A DNA stretch of 64,000 nucleotides, from the NCBI RefSeq assembly GCF_963576675.1, contig NC_088916.1, forward strand, positions 12,190,501-12,254,500. The letters run 5' to 3'. The position numbers and the translations under genes are program-made. The DNA is from Euphorbia lathyris (lineage: Eukaryota > Streptophyta > Magnoliopsida > Malpighiales > Euphorbiaceae). This document shows, piece after piece, positions 1 to 11,211 of this stretch (within the stretch, counting starts at the first letter, position 1; every line of letters begins with the position of its first letter). Below the pieces are notes generated by a model, which searched no databases, was not told the DNA's origin, and saw only the letters and a list, made by a program, of their open reading frames with translations.

Positions 1-647
1 TGCTCAATCCAATGTATAACGATCCCGCAATCACTTCCTGTGATACCCAACGTCTGCTGTTCACACCCCAGAGTCATCTCTGTTAAGGATCGTGTTACAA
101 CAGGATCAAAGCGTCACATTCCGTAATCCAGAATGACCAATTAACATTCCTTTGAGTCTGAGGATTATTTATACCTATTAATACCAATGAGATGAACAGG
201 TGACAAGGATGAATCTACCCATCCTGTTATCTCAAGTCGGGTCCCCAATCCTAATGAACTACTTTTCATCGGATCCATGTAACTGTCCAGATATCTATAT
301 ATATGAAGCTTGTGAGATCAGCTTTCTGTCGGGACAGAAGATATTGTTACATGCAAGTCTCAATAGTGATATGTCAATCCTAAACATATTACTTGACTTG
401 GGGTGGTTTTAAGTTTATTAGTTTATTACAAAGTTTCGTCTCACTTCATGCTTGTATGAACACTTTATAATCACTTTAAACAAACTTACGGATTTCCTTT
501 TATTAGACTTTATTTAGTGCTTAAAGGGGATTGCCTTTATATAGTCATAAAACATATATCTCATTAAAACAAATGATGTAAAGAACACTTCATTTACATT
601 AAATTTGTATCCCAGAACAATTGTCTATAGGACACTAAACCCCAACA
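1..647 (-). mobile_element. LTR-T retrotransposon LTR, truncated by window edge
   Basis: This stretch matches 26,110-26,772 almost throughout, and as reverse complement 26,919-27,121 plus 28,512-29,000. Its right end reads ...CCCCAACA, so on the minus strand the LTR starts TGTTGGGG, the usual TG...CA terminus. It represents the first ~650 bp of an LTR that is ~1.84 kb long in the other two copies here. Because the rest lies outside the window, it is unclear whether this is a solo LTR or the 5' LTR of a longer element. The small ORF at 200-412 is not conserved and is not a gene. Confidence 0.8.
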
Positions 648-1091
648 AATCATTACCCGTTAGGGTAATGGGACGGGTATGGAAAGACCCCCTAGGGTAC
701 CCGGTACCCGTCATAATTTTTTAAAATATTAAAAAATATTATTGTATTTTAGATGTAAGATTTGACATTTGAACACCAACCTTTTGTTCTTCAACCATTA
801 AGTGATACCACTAAGCTATTTTATTTATTGATTAAGGTTCAATTTGTTCGATTTTAGATGGATGATTTATTAAATTTATACTTTGTTAAATTTGGAATAT
901 TTTTTATTTTATTTATTGATTCTTAACGGGTAAGGGTATCCGCGGGTACCCGTGAATTAAATGGGACGGGTATGGAATGCAAAATATATACCCGTTAGGG
1001 TAATGGGAAGGGTACGGGTAATTAAAAAATAAACGGGTAAGGGATTGGGATTGGCACTACCCGCGGGTACCCTACCCGTTGCCATCCCTAG
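648..1091. repeat. MITE-like element with ACCCG-rich ends
   Basis: Both ends of this segment are rich in ACCCGT / GGGTAACGGG-type motifs, and the right end reads as reverse complement CTAGGGATGGCAACGGGT. That resembles the TAGGGATGTAAATGGGG terminus of the hAT-like MITE at 47,885. The centre is AT-rich and noncoding. The left terminus cannot be placed because the LTR at 1-647 abuts it. It is probably a hAT-related MITE, but no clean target duplication was found. Confidence 0.45.
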
Positions 1092-1406
1092 ACAGAGCCC
1101 TAAACCCAATTGTCGTATCTATATATAATCGGAATTTAACACGGTCATACATAGAATGTACTTTGTATTTTTCTCTTTTGATACTCAAATTTTGTAGCTT
1201 CTTCACTTGTGTACTTGTTCTTAAACTATAATGATAACATCATCATTCTTCTTCCTAATTATAATTTTCATATTCCAAAAAGCCAAGAATATTATTTATT
1301 GGTACCGCATGTCAGAAAATTAACGAGCTCGAGCTCAACATTTTGTTTGCGAATAATTCGTTAATTTTGTTCTTGAATTTTGCTCGCGAACAACTTATTA
1401 ATTATG
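1092..1406. other. Non-coding flank, start of duplicated DNA
   Basis: No gene is visible. From about 1,340 the sequence (TTGTTCTTGAATTTTGCTCG and following) matches 14,290 and 19,790. This is therefore the left half of a sequence that is intact in the tandem units and is here split by the Athila insertion. Confidence 0.5.
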
Positions 1407-1411
1407 TTTAC

Positions 1412-1797
1412 TGATGGGTGCCGATTCCACCAAATATAATCCCAACTTTCCCTAAATGAATAATTTGTAATAGAGCAAGTAGAGGTCGAACCCAAGGGAA
1501 TAATATTGATTTAAAACTTCTAATGACCTAACAAAATAATTAAATGGGGGGTTTGGAATTGTGAAGTTTATTAAATTTAAATGTAACAAGTCAAAAATCA
1601 TAAGAAGAACAAAACAGAAATTAAGGAAGGTTTGTGAATAATATTTTGATGAATTCGGTCAAGGGGAATCACAGGATAATTCATACGTTAACGATCATTG
1701 ACAGATAAAATTGTATTCTCATGTACTCACCGGGTCAGTTTGGCGTGTTCTTCCTTAATAGTGAACTAGTTAAGCACGGTAAATAACTTGTTCCTAA
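1412..1797 (-). repeat. Athila LTR, truncated third copy
   Basis: It matches 2,737-3,121 and 9,509-9,893 closely and then stops abruptly at a junction with gag sequence near 1,797. On the minus strand it keeps only the downstream end of the LTR. The outer end still carries the TTTAC duplication, so the deletion was internal to the complex. Confidence 0.9.
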
Positions 1798-2698
1798 GCA
1801 CGGCAAGACTAGTCAGTTTATTCAATTTCTCTTCAATGTTAGAACTGCTTGCCTCATACGCCTTCTTGGGACCTTCCTGAACTTTCCCAAATTGTTGAGA
1901 AGTTGCTGCAATTACTCTGATCAATTCCTTAGCCGTGGTTGGTGTTTTGTCGAGGAAACATCCTCCGCTTGCCGCGTCCACCATTTTTCTTTCCATGCTA
2001 AGCATCCCTTCATAGAAATATTGGATCAGAGAATTTTCAGCTATCCCGTGTTGAGGGCAATTTTCACATAACTTCTTGAACCTCTCCCAATACTCATGAA
2101 GCGACTCCACATCTTTTTGCTTGATTCCACTGATTTCTCTCCGAATGAATGCCGCTCGGGAGGCTGGAAAATATTTGTCCAGGAATGATTGTACCATCTG
2201 GTTCCATGTAGTGATTGTTCCTGATGGCAAATTTAAAAGCCAATCCTTGGCTGCATCTTCTAGTGAGAATGGGAACACTCTCAACTTCACTTGTTCTTCC
2301 GTTACTCCTTGCGGTCTCATGCTGGAGCACACCACATGGAATTGCTTAAGATGCTTATGAGGACTTTCACTCTCCATGCCGTGAAACTTGGGCAACAAAT
2401 GAATCAACCCAGGTTTCAGCTCAAACGACACATCCAAGTTGGGATATGTGATGCATAGGGGCTGATTATTGACCTCTTGCGCCTGAAGTTGTCTTAGAGT
2501 TCTGTCTGCCATTGTTTCCTCTTCTGATTGTTCACTTTCTTCGCTGGATATTTCTTCTTCGTCACTAGAACTCGAAGTTTCAACGCTTTGTAATTTTTGT
2601 AACCTTACTTCCTTGCGAAACCTCCGAGCCAGTAATTCTATTTCTGATTCAAAGAGAAGTTGTTCTGAATTGTTGGACCTGGTCATAAAAGAAATCAA
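1798..2698 (-). pseudogene. Athila gag, truncated second copy
   Basis: The open frame at 1,766-2,698 encodes 310 residues. The first ~296 match the start of the 861-residue ORF at 6,885-9,470 with few substitutions, for example P for S and H for N around residues 97-116. It includes the retrotransposon gag core ending in the QYFYEGM and MVDAASGG motifs. The last ~14 residues are read through from LTR sequence after the deletion junction. Protease and everything downstream are missing, so this is a remnant. Confidence 0.85.
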
Positions 2699-2713
2699 AT
2701 CAAATTAGATTAT

Positions 2714-2731
2714 TCCCCGACAACGGCGCCA
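2714..2731 (-). other. Athila primer binding site, second copy
   Basis: On the minus strand it reads TGGCGCCGTTGTCGGGGA, five bases after the LTR end. This is the Athila/Tat-type PBS, complementary to the 3' end of a plant tRNA (tRNA-Asp in known Athila elements) apart from one likely mismatch. It shows that the LTR at 2,737-4,128 also served as 5' LTR of the truncated second internal region. Confidence 0.8.
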
Positions 2732-2736
2732 AAATT

Positions 2737-4128
2737 TGATGGGTGCCGATTCCACTAAAAATAATCCCAACTTTCCCTAAATGAATAATTTGTAATAGAG
2801 CAAGTAGAGGTCGAACCCAAGGGAATAATATTGATTTAAAACTTCTAATGACCTAACAAAATAATGAAATGGGGGGTTTGGAATTGTGAAGTTTATTAAA
2901 TTTAAATGTAACAAGTCAAAAATCATAAGAAGAACAAAACAGAAATTAAGGAAGGTTTGTGAATAATATTTTGATGAATTCGGTCAAGGGGAATCACAGG
3001 ATAATTCATACGTTAACGATCATTGACAGATAAAATTGTATTCTCATGTATTCACCGGGTCAGTTTGGCGTGTTCTTCCTTAATAGTGAACTAGTTAAGC
3101 ACGACAAATAACTTGTTCCTAATCAATAAACAATCCTATCTCAGCGCCTAAGATTTAATTTATTGACAGCTTAAGAATTAGAAGAACCTGATCTTAATTA
3201 ATCGTCTCTCAGCATCGGCGATTTTGGACTAACTTATCTGTTCATTTGACTCAGATAAACCCAACTAGATTCGTATTAATGTCACGTGGAAGACAAACTC
3301 AGGTTTGTCCGACTCGAGTCCGTTCTTCCAAATACGAAGCTAGCTTGATTTAAATAGTCAATAGCTACTTGTTTGGCTATCTTAGGTGAAACTCTAATAA
3401 ACCAAATCAGCCATATGATTATTCGATTCGACAAACAACCTGTAGTTATCATTCATAGAACAAACAATCAATTGAGAATAGTTCTCTAAACACGATGAAC
3501 AAATAAACAGTTTAATAAATTGAGAAAAGTGAAATACAACGATCTCACGATAACAGAGAAAAATCCCTTGAATTAACCCTTAACCGAAATTAAGAAATTA
3601 GCTATCAATAGCCATGGAACGTATGTGTTTTTCTACTGGAAAAAATAAATGTAAAAACTGATGTTCTGGACTTGGAAAATCTGCCGTTCTTAAGTCTATT
3701 ACGGCTCCTCAAAATAAGGAACTAAAATCCCTTCAAATTAGCTCTAGAATCCTTCTTCAAATTTGAAATTAATTGCCTCCTCATTTGTCTCCTACAATTT
3801 CGTGCTTTAGCTGAAAATCTTGTTCTCAAATTGTCAAATCCGGATCAGGAAAGCAATTCTATTCGAAGCAGGAAACTGTCAGCCCGTAACTACCTTAGTC
3901 TTGTGCAAGACTAACTCTGACTCAGACCAATATTTGGCCAATCAGCTCCGGATCACGACCCGACATCAGCTTGGCCCAAATTAAGCCCAATTTATCTCCC
4001 TTTAGTCATCATTGGCCTGTAGAGATGAAAATACCAAAAACAAACAATAAAACCCGCAAAAATAACAAAACACGACAATAATAAAGCACAAAAGCGGGGT
4101 TATTTATTGTTGAATTATGCACTTATCA
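2737..4128 (-). repeat. Athila LTR (middle, shared)
   Basis: It is 1,392 bp long and ends TG...CA (minus strand TGATAAGTGC... to ...GGCACCCATCA). It is near-identical to 9,509-10,900. It is 3' LTR to the large ORF and 5' LTR to the truncated gag at its left. Confidence 0.92.
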
Positions 4129-6884
4129 AACACCTCACACTTGCCCAATGCTTGCCCTCAAGCATACCAGATCATGGCATTAACTCTGCATACTCTTAGG
4201 TTGTCTTATCATTCGTTCCTAATTCCCCTAAGCGTTATAAAGACATTGACTACCAATCATCCAAGTCAAGAATCTTTCGAATTTTAGAATACTTCTAACT
4301 CCCAAAAACGTCTCAACAACACTGCACGTAATGTGTAAAACAAGAAACTAGAAGCAACAACACCCTCACGTGATCACTCTATGCACTCTTGTGTTTAGGC
4401 TTATAATTCATTTTAGAGGATTCACTCAAGTCACAATCATAGAATGTAGTTACCATAGGCTTGCCAATCAATCGAACCTCCACCACATAGTATGAATTCA
4501 AACAGAAAATCAAAGGGACTTAACAAGGGTGTAACGTGGGTTAGGCTCATGGGTTGGAAGAGAGAGAGGGGAAAAAAACTTTAGGGGATCCGAGAGTAGT
4601 AAAATAGTGCAAACTACTCCAAACTAGGCCAAAACAAAAGTAAAACTGCATATTTACAAGTACGAGGTTAACACATAAGACGACAAATTCATAATCTCAC
4701 ATGAATATCTAGAAAACAATCCGAGATATTCATGAAAACTAATGAGAACATAAACAAAAGAAACTAAGACAGTAAACGAACTAGGACAGGCAAATGTCTG
4801 TAACCTATTTATTCTTTTCTTTTCTTTTCTTCTCTTTTTTTTTTCTTTTTCTCTGTTTCTTTTTTTTCTTTGAGGCTTTTTCTTTTCTGTTTTTTTTTCA
4901 TTTTTATTTTTTTCTGCCTCTATTTTCTCTTTTTTTTTCATAACCACAATAAGTAATTATAGAGCACAACAGTTTGTTGTTCTCTTCTTTAAAGAGCTTG
5001 TGGTTCAAAATATGACACAAAACACAAAATCAAACGACCCAACATTTTGTACAAACTTCAACTGGACTCTGAAGGCTTAAAACGTATCCTTGGCCAAAGG
5101 AATAAACAAGGTATCAAAAATGGGGAAAAAGGCTCAAATTGGCAGTCTAAAGGCTAGTTAAATTTTGGTAAATTTTTTATTTTTCAGGGTTCAAAAGTGT
5201 GGAAAGGTTAACAACAAAAGAAACCTAATGCCCTTATCATTTTAACAGTTCGAATTCATCAATCGGGTCTTGAAACGTATGTCATGGCAAGTTCTAGAAC
5301 TATCATGCTATGCAGACGCACTCAGAAAAGAAAATAGAGCAAATGCGTAATGTGTTTGCTCTTTCCATTAGGCTCAAATGCTTACCAGAAATGGGGTGTA
5401 AAGTGGTGGTGCTGCTTCTAAGTCAACTTATTAAAACGAGTTTTCATGCAATGTTGGAAACAATTTAGTTTGTCAGCGTGTAGGCAAAGTATTTACTTGA
5501 CTCCGACTGTTCAGAAAGGTACTCGCAAGACTCGATAACACTTAGGGGACTCAGTACTACAACAACAAGCAACTTTATCAATTATTTGGAAGATAATGAT
5601 CTAGCAATGGTAAAATCTCAATGAAACAAAACAAAGGGCAGCCACCTCACACTAGTTCGAACACATTTTTTCGAGACGACTACCTCACACTATTCTAAAA
5701 TTATGCCAATAGTTTCACAAATTTCTAGCCTAAAGAGTGTATTAAACATGTACAAAAATACTAACAGAATGGACAACAAAACATCTATCAAAATGCAACA
5801 AAATGCAACAACCATATTCACATAAAAGCACTTCTAATACATCATCCCTCCCCCGCTTTTCTTCTCGCACCGTCCTCGGTGCGGAATTTAATCAATTAGG
5901 GGCAAGGGCAGCAACCTCAACAGCCAATGAAAAGATAAAAAAATAAATAAATAAACGAGTGATCAAGAAGCTTACTGCCCTTTTTAGGGGAGGGGACCCC
6001 GAGCCTTTTGGTGGTGGTGCTGTTCGGCGCCTTCTAGGAACCGCTACATCACCAGGGTGGTTGCCTCCATCTTATGGTGACTCAGGTGTCGACGACGATG
6101 TGTCCATAGAAGTTGCGGCCATCACTGGTTGCGGTATGAAAAAGTGGAGTTAGTGTTATTCGAATTTGTGAAGGGGGGAAGAGAAAAGGAAATAAAAAAA
6201 AATGGAGGAAATGGAAATTCCAACTAAATAAATCAAAGGAAAGGAAAGTGAAGTGGAAATTGAAGGAAGTGGAATGGAAGGTGTTGTATGAATTTGTAAG
6301 AAAGAAAAAAAAAGTGGGATGGTGATGTTGTGAGTGGGTTCAAATTTAATTCTAAAAAGTGGGAGTGATGGTTGGGTGGTGATTGAAATTGGAGTGAGGG
6401 AGTGGGTGGCGGTGGTGTGATTGCTTGAAGATGGTGAGTGATGAAAAGAAATAAATTGAAAGGAGAGAGTGATGAAAAGAAATCAAAATTAAAGAAATGG
6501 AGAGTGGAATTGGAAGTGACGGTGGTGGGTTCAAAACCCTTGTTTCTAATTTTTATTCTTTTTCACTTTTTACCCCTCATTTCTAATTTTTTTCTTCTAA
6601 ACACTCCTGGGCTTTATTAACACCCCAACTTATTCTATTGGGCTTTCATTCCTCCATCTTTCCTTACCTGCAAATCAAAACTCAGAACTTCTAATCCTTT
6701 GGAGAAGATGATGTTAGTTTAATCAGTTAACCTACATGGAATAAAAATAAAATAAAATAATAAAGAAATAAAAAAAAACTGAATGTAAACGATAGGCGTT
6801 AGTCTTGTGCAAGACTAACTCTGGGCTGCCTCCCAGTAGCGCCTTTAGTTAACGTCTTCGGCTAGACACATCCGAGGACTAAGG
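4129..6884 (-). other. Athila non-coding 3' internal region
   Basis: This ~2.75-kb stretch lies between the main ORF and the 3' LTR. It starts next to the LTR with a purine-rich tract on the minus strand (GGGCAAGTGTGAGGTGTT), the likely plus-strand primer. It contains a long T/C-rich tract at 4,810-4,940 and GA-rich tracts around 6,170-6,500. Small ORFs in it are compositional artefacts. Long non-coding 3' regions are typical of Athila elements; no envelope-like ORF was recognised. Confidence 0.75.
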
Positions 6885-9470
6885 CTAGTCTCCAGGAACT
6901 TGTAGCTCCATAACTTCACCACTTTCAATCGGGATATTCTCATAAAATGGCGTGAGACGATGCCCATTTACTTTCTGTACTTTCCCGTTCTCCAAAAGCT
7001 GAATTTCCACTGCACCATAAGGAAAGATATTAGTTACCAAGAAAGGTCCGATCCAACATGATTTTAATTTCCCTGGAAATAATTTCAAACGTGAATGGAA
7101 CAGGAGCACTTTCTGTCCTATTTGAAACTGTTTCTGAACTATCATTTTGACGTCATGGAATTTTTTGGTCTTCAATTTGGAAATCCTTGAGCTCTCATTA
7201 GCTTCATTCTGTAGCTCTTCGAGCTCCTGTACTTGCAGCTTCCTGACACTTTCGATTCCAGTGCTTCCTTCAATAACCACCTGTAATTCATCTTCCCTAT
7301 ATGACTTAAAAGCATGTTCTGTTATTGGTTTGGTAACATCTATACCACAAACGGAATGCACTTCGTTAGGAAATTCCATGGCATCATAAACATTAAATTG
7401 AACTGTTTTACCATCGAATTCCATAGTCAGTGTTCCTTTGTGAACATCTATCTTGGTCCGGGCGGTCGTTAGGAATGGTCTTCCTAACAAGACTTCTGAT
7501 GCCTCTGAGGAACGATCATCATCTTCCATGTCAATAACAAAGAAGTCAGCTGGAAAAATTAAACCATCAACCTGCACCAAAACATCTTCCAACACCCCTT
7601 CGGGGTAAACAATAGATCTGTTAGCAAGCTGAATAACGACGCCAGTTTCCTCAAGAGGACCAGCATTTAAAGAGGAATAAACTGACTTAGACATGACATT
7701 TATAGACGCTCCTAAGTCACACATTGCCCGTTTAATACTAGTATTCCCAATCTGACATGGAACAACAAACATACCTCTATCCTTACTTTTTTGGGGCATT
7801 TTCCCTTGGATTACAGCAGACACATTCTCACCCATGGAAATCTTTTCATACCCAACTCTCTTAGTTTTATTAGTGCACAAATCTTTAAGGAACTTAGCAT
7901 ATCGAGGAACTTGTCTAACGATATTAATTAATGGAATATTTACCTCGACCTTGCGAAATACCTCAAAGATGTCCTTCTCTTCCTTTTCCTTCTTCGATTT
8001 GTCGAACCGATTCGGGTAAGGTGCTTGGGTAACTAAAGGAGGAGGTCTATCTTGCTTTTGCACTTCTTCTTCAAGAATTTTATCTTCCTTGACGATGTTC
8101 TTCTTGCTGATCGGCTTGTTTAAAACGGGCTGCTCTATTTCTCTTCCGTTACGAAGGGTGATTGCGCTCACGTTTGGCTTTGGATTGTCCACCGGTTGAG
8201 AGGACATCTTTCCTTGAGATTGAATCTCACTCAGAGCAGTAGCTATTTGAGTCATCTGTTTCTGGAGTTCCTGCACATTAGTTGCAAGATTATGGACAAC
8301 ATCAGTTAAAGGCATACCTGAGTTTTGGGTAGATTGGTGAGGCCGTGATTGATAATTTTGCTGCCTTGGTCCGTAGCTAAGGTTTGGATTATCACGCCAC
8401 CCTGGGTTGTACGTATTAGAGTACGGATCGTACGTTCTTTGATTTTGCCCTTGGTACCCATTAAGTGCATTGGCTTGTTCCGAATTTTCTTCATACAGAA
8501 CAGGGCATTCATCAGTGGCAGTACAAATCCCACACTTCTTCACCTGAGCCGCCTTTCCGAGAGCTAATTTCTGCACAAGACTAGTCAGTTTATTCAATTT
8601 CTCTTCAATGTTAGAACTACTTGCCTCATACGCCTTCTTGGGACCTTCCTGAACTTTCCCAAACTGTTGAGAAGTTGCTGCAATTACTCTGATCAATTCC
8701 TTAGCCGCGGTTGGTGTTTTGTCGAGGAAACATCCTCCGCTTGCCGCGTCCACCATTTTTCTTTCCATGCTAAGCATCCCTTCATAGAAATATTGGATCA
8801 GAGAATTTTCAGCTATCCCGTTTTGAGGGCAATTTTCACATAACTTCTTGAACCTCTCCCAATACTCATGAAGCGACTCCACATCTTTTTGCTTGATTCC
8901 ACTGATTTCTCTCCGAATTAATGCCGCTCGGGAGGCTGGAAAATATTTGTCCAGGAATGATTGTACCATCTGGTTCCATGTAGTGATTGTTCCTGATGGC
9001 AAATTTAAAAGCCAATCCTTGGCTGCATCTTCTAGTGAGAATGGGAACGCTCTCAACTTCACTTGTTCTTCCGTTACTCCTTGCGGTCTCATGCTGGAGC
9101 ACACCACATGGAATTGCTTAAGATTCTTATGAGGACTTTCACTCTCCATGCCGTGAAACTTGGGCAACAAATGAATCAACCCGGATTTCAGCTCAAACGA
9201 CACATCCAAGTTGGGATATGTGATGCATAGGGGCTGATTATTGACCTCTTGCGCCTGAAGTTGTCTTAGAGTTCTGTCTGCCATTGTTTCCTCTTCTGAT
9301 TGTTCACTTTCTTCGCTGGATATTTCTTCTTCGTCACTAGAACTCGAAGTTTCAACGCTTTGTAATTTTTGTAACCTTACTTCCTTGCGAAACCTCCGAG
9401 CCAGTAATTCTATTTCTGATTCAAAGAGAAGTTGTTCTGAATTGTTGGACCTGGTCATAAAAGAAATCAA
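6885..9470 (-). CDS. Athila gag-protease fused to integrase C-terminus
   Basis: The frame is 861 residues; the likely real start is the second methionine (MTRSNNSEQ). Residues ~90-290 form the retrotransposon gag domain. A degenerate Cys cluster follows at ~313 (CGICTATDECP). A coiled, low-complexity linker leads to an aspartic protease whose active-site motif CDLGASINVM lies near residue 580. After about residue 743 the protein jumps without a stop into the integrase C-terminal region (KTKKFHD...SRLKLFPGKLKS...GPFLV). Reverse transcriptase, RNase H and the integrase catalytic core are absent, so the element is non-autonomous. The open frame across the deletion is unusual and suggests either a recent deletion or retained coding of gag-protease. 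Confidence 0.9.
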   Translation of the reverse strand: MISFMTRSNNSEQLLFESEIELLARRFRKEVRLQKLQSVETSSSSDEEEISSEESEQSEEETMADRTLRQLQAQEVNNQPLCITYPNLDVSFELKSGLIHLLPKFHGMESESPHKNLKQFHVVCSSMRPQGVTEEQVKLRAFPFSLEDAAKDWLLNLPSGTITTWNQMVQSFLDKYFPASRAALIRREISGIKQKDVESLHEYWERFKKLCENCPQNGIAENSLIQYFYEGMLSMERKMVDAASGGCFLDKTPTAAKELIRVIAATSQQFGKVQEGPKKAYEASSSNIEEKLNKLTSLVQKLALGKAAQVKKCGICTATDECPVLYEENSEQANALNGYQGQNQRTYDPYSNTYNPGWRDNPNLSYGPRQQNYQSRPHQSTQNSGMPLTDVVHNLATNVQELQKQMTQIATALSEIQSQGKMSSQPVDNPKPNVSAITLRNGREIEQPVLNKPISKKNIVKEDKILEEEVQKQDRPPPLVTQAPYPNRFDKSKKEKEEKDIFEVFRKVEVNIPLINIVRQVPRYAKFLKDLCTNKTKRVGYEKISMGENVSAVIQGKMPQKSKDRGMFVVPCQIGNTSIKRAMCDLGASINVMSKSVYSSLNAGPLEETGVVIQLANRSIVYPEGVLEDVLVQVDGLIFPADFFVIDMEDDDRSSEASEVLLGRPFLTTARTKIDVHKGTLTMEFDGKTVQFNVYDAMEFPNEVHSVCGIDVTKPITEHAFKSYREDELQVVIEGSTGIESVRKLQVQELEELQNEANESSRISKLKTKKFHDVKMIVQKQFQIGQKVLLFHSRLKLFPGKLKSCWIGPFLVTNIFPYGAVEIQLLENGKVQKVNGHRLTPFYENIPIESGEVMELQVPGD

Positions 9471-9485
9471 ATCAAATTAGATTAT

Positions 9486-9503
9486 TCCCCGACAACGGCG
9501 CCA
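9486..9503 (-). other. Athila primer binding site
   Basis: It reads TGGCGCCGTTGTCGGGGA on the minus strand, separated by AATTT from the 5' LTR end, identical to the copy at 2,714-2,731. Confidence 0.85.
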
Positions 9504-9508
9504 AAATT

Positions 9509-10900
9509 TGATGGGTGCCGATTCCACCAAAAATAATCCCAACTTTCCCTAAATGAATAATTTGTAATAGAGCAAGTAGAGGTCGAACCCAAGGGAATAA
9601 TATTGATTTAAAACTTCTAATGACCTAACAAAATAATGAAATGGGGGGTTTGGAATTGTGAAGTTTATTAAATTTAAATGTAACAAGTCAAAAATCATAA
9701 GAAGAACAAAACAGAAATTAAGGAAGGTTTGTGAATAATATTTTGATGAATTCGGTCAAGGGGAATCACAGGATAATTCATACGTTAACGATCATTGACA
9801 GATAAAATTGTATTCTCATGTATTCACCAGGTCAGTTTGGCGTGTTCTTCCTTAATAGTGAACTAGTTAAGCACGACAAATAACTTGTTCCTAATCAATA
9901 AACAATCCTATCTCAGCGCCTAAGATTTAATTTATTGACAGCTTAAGAATTAGAAGAACCTGATCTTAATTAATCGTCTCTCAGCATCGGCGATTTTGGA
10001 CTAACTTATCTGTTCATTTGACTCAGATAAACCCAACTAGATTCGTATTAATGTCACGTGGAAGACAAACTCAGGTTTGTCCGACTCGAGTCCGTTCTTC
10101 CAAATACGAAGCTAGCTTGATTTAAATAGTCAATAGCTACTTGTTTGGCTATCTTAGGTGAAACTCTAATAAACCAAATCAGCCATATGATTATTCGATT
10201 CGACAAACAACCTGTAGTTATCATTCATAGAACAAACAATCAATTGAGAATAGTTCTCTAAACACGATGAACAAATAAACAGTTTAATAAATTGAGAAAA
10301 GTGAAATACAACGATCTCACGATAACAGAGAAAAATCCCTTGAATTAACCCTTAACCGAAATTAAGAAATTAGCTATCAATAGCCATGGAACGTATGTGT
10401 TTTTCTGCTGGAAAAAATAAATGTAAAAACTGATGTTCTGGACTTGGAAAATCTGCCGTTCTTAAGTCTATTACGGCTCCTCAAAATAAGGAATTAAAAT
10501 CCCTTCAAATTAGCTCTAGAATCCTTCTTCAAATTTGAAATTAATTGCCTCCTCATTTGTCTCCTACAATTTCGTGCTTTAGCTGAAAATCTTGTTCTCA
10601 AATTGTCAAATCCGGATCAGGAAAGCAATTCTATTCGAAGCAGGAAACTGTCAGCCCGTAACTGCCTTAGTCTTGTACAAGACTAACTCTGACTCAGACC
10701 AATATTTGGCCAATCAGCTCCGGATCACGACCCGACATCAGCTTGGCCCAAATTAAGCCCAATTTATCTCCCTTTAGTCATCATTGGCCTGTAGAGATGA
10801 AAATACCAAAAACAAACAATAAAACCCGCAAAAATAACAAAACACGACAATAATAAAGCACAAAAGCGGGGTTATTTATTGTTGAATTATGCACTTATCA
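9509..10900 (-). repeat. Athila 5' LTR
   Basis: It is 1,392 bp, the same length as the middle LTR, with scattered substitutions such as at 10,408 and 10,676. Its outer end is followed by the TTTAC target duplication. Confidence 0.92.
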
Positions 10901-10905
10901 TTTAC

Positions 10906-11211
10906 TTAAAATCTTTTTAACACAAAACTATATAGTTGTAAAATCTACAAAACTAAAGTTTCACACAAAATTCAATGGTTTTATATTTTTTCTTTTATAG
11001 AAATATGGACTAGTACCAAGATCTAGTCCTAGACAAGCGGACTTAATTTTAACAGCCGGCACGGTAACCATGAAAATGGCTCCTTCTTTAGTAAGATTAT
11101 ATGAACAAATGCCTGAACCAAAATATGTTATTGCGATGGGGGCATGTACAATTACAGGAATACTATTGATAAAAAAATAATTCAACCAAGTTTATTATAA
11201 TTGAACTTATT
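10906..11211. repeat. Old element tail interrupted by Athila and plastid DNA
   Basis: The segment continues the sequence broken at 1,411 and corresponds to 19,827-19,990, where it is intact. There it runs on into AGCTCG-rich DNA (20,000-20,120) typical of a hAT-like MITE. The only extra material here is the plastid fragment at 11,004-11,158. Confidence 0.6.
11004..11158 (+). pseudogene. ndhK: Nuclear plastid DNA fragment: internal part of ndhK
   Basis: Read on the plus strand, the ~155 bp encode an uninterrupted internal piece of plastid NADH dehydrogenase subunit K, including [17 protein letters not shown] and [12 protein letters not shown], which carries part of the Fe-S cluster region. 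No start, stop or flanking plastid genes are present. The same host sequence without the insert is at about 19,920 (unit B), where TATAGAAATACTATT is continuous, so the insert boundaries are well defined and share 1-4 bp of microhomology. There is no long target duplication. This is a nuclear plastid insertion (NUPT), not a gene; the minus-strand ORF covering it is spurious. Confidence 0.93.

Larger units (their letters stand above)
1412..10900 (-). mobile_element. Athila-lineage Ty3/gypsy complex with three LTRs
   Basis: On the minus strand the order is LTR (9,509-10,900), PBS, gag-pro ORF (6,885-9,470), non-coding 3' region with polypurine tract, LTR (2,737-4,128), a second PBS, a truncated gag (1,798-2,698) and a truncated LTR (1,412-1,797). 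The two full LTRs are both 1,392 bp. The whole block is flanked by the 5-bp duplication TTTAC (1,407-1,411 and 10,901-10,905). The uninterrupted target is present at about 14,330 and 19,822. A single insertion followed by unequal LTR recombination and an internal deletion explains three LTRs inside one target duplication. The lineage call rests on the gag sequence, the protease motif, the PBS and the GGGCAAGTGTG-type polypurine tract. Confidence 0.9.

Noticed and set aside
4654..4947. Lysine-rich ORF on the minus strand
   Set aside because: It comes from a T/C-rich tract in the Athila 3' region and has no domain.
11004..11158. Functional nuclear ndhK gene
   Set aside because: It is only a 155-bp internal piece without start, stop, promoter or transit peptide.
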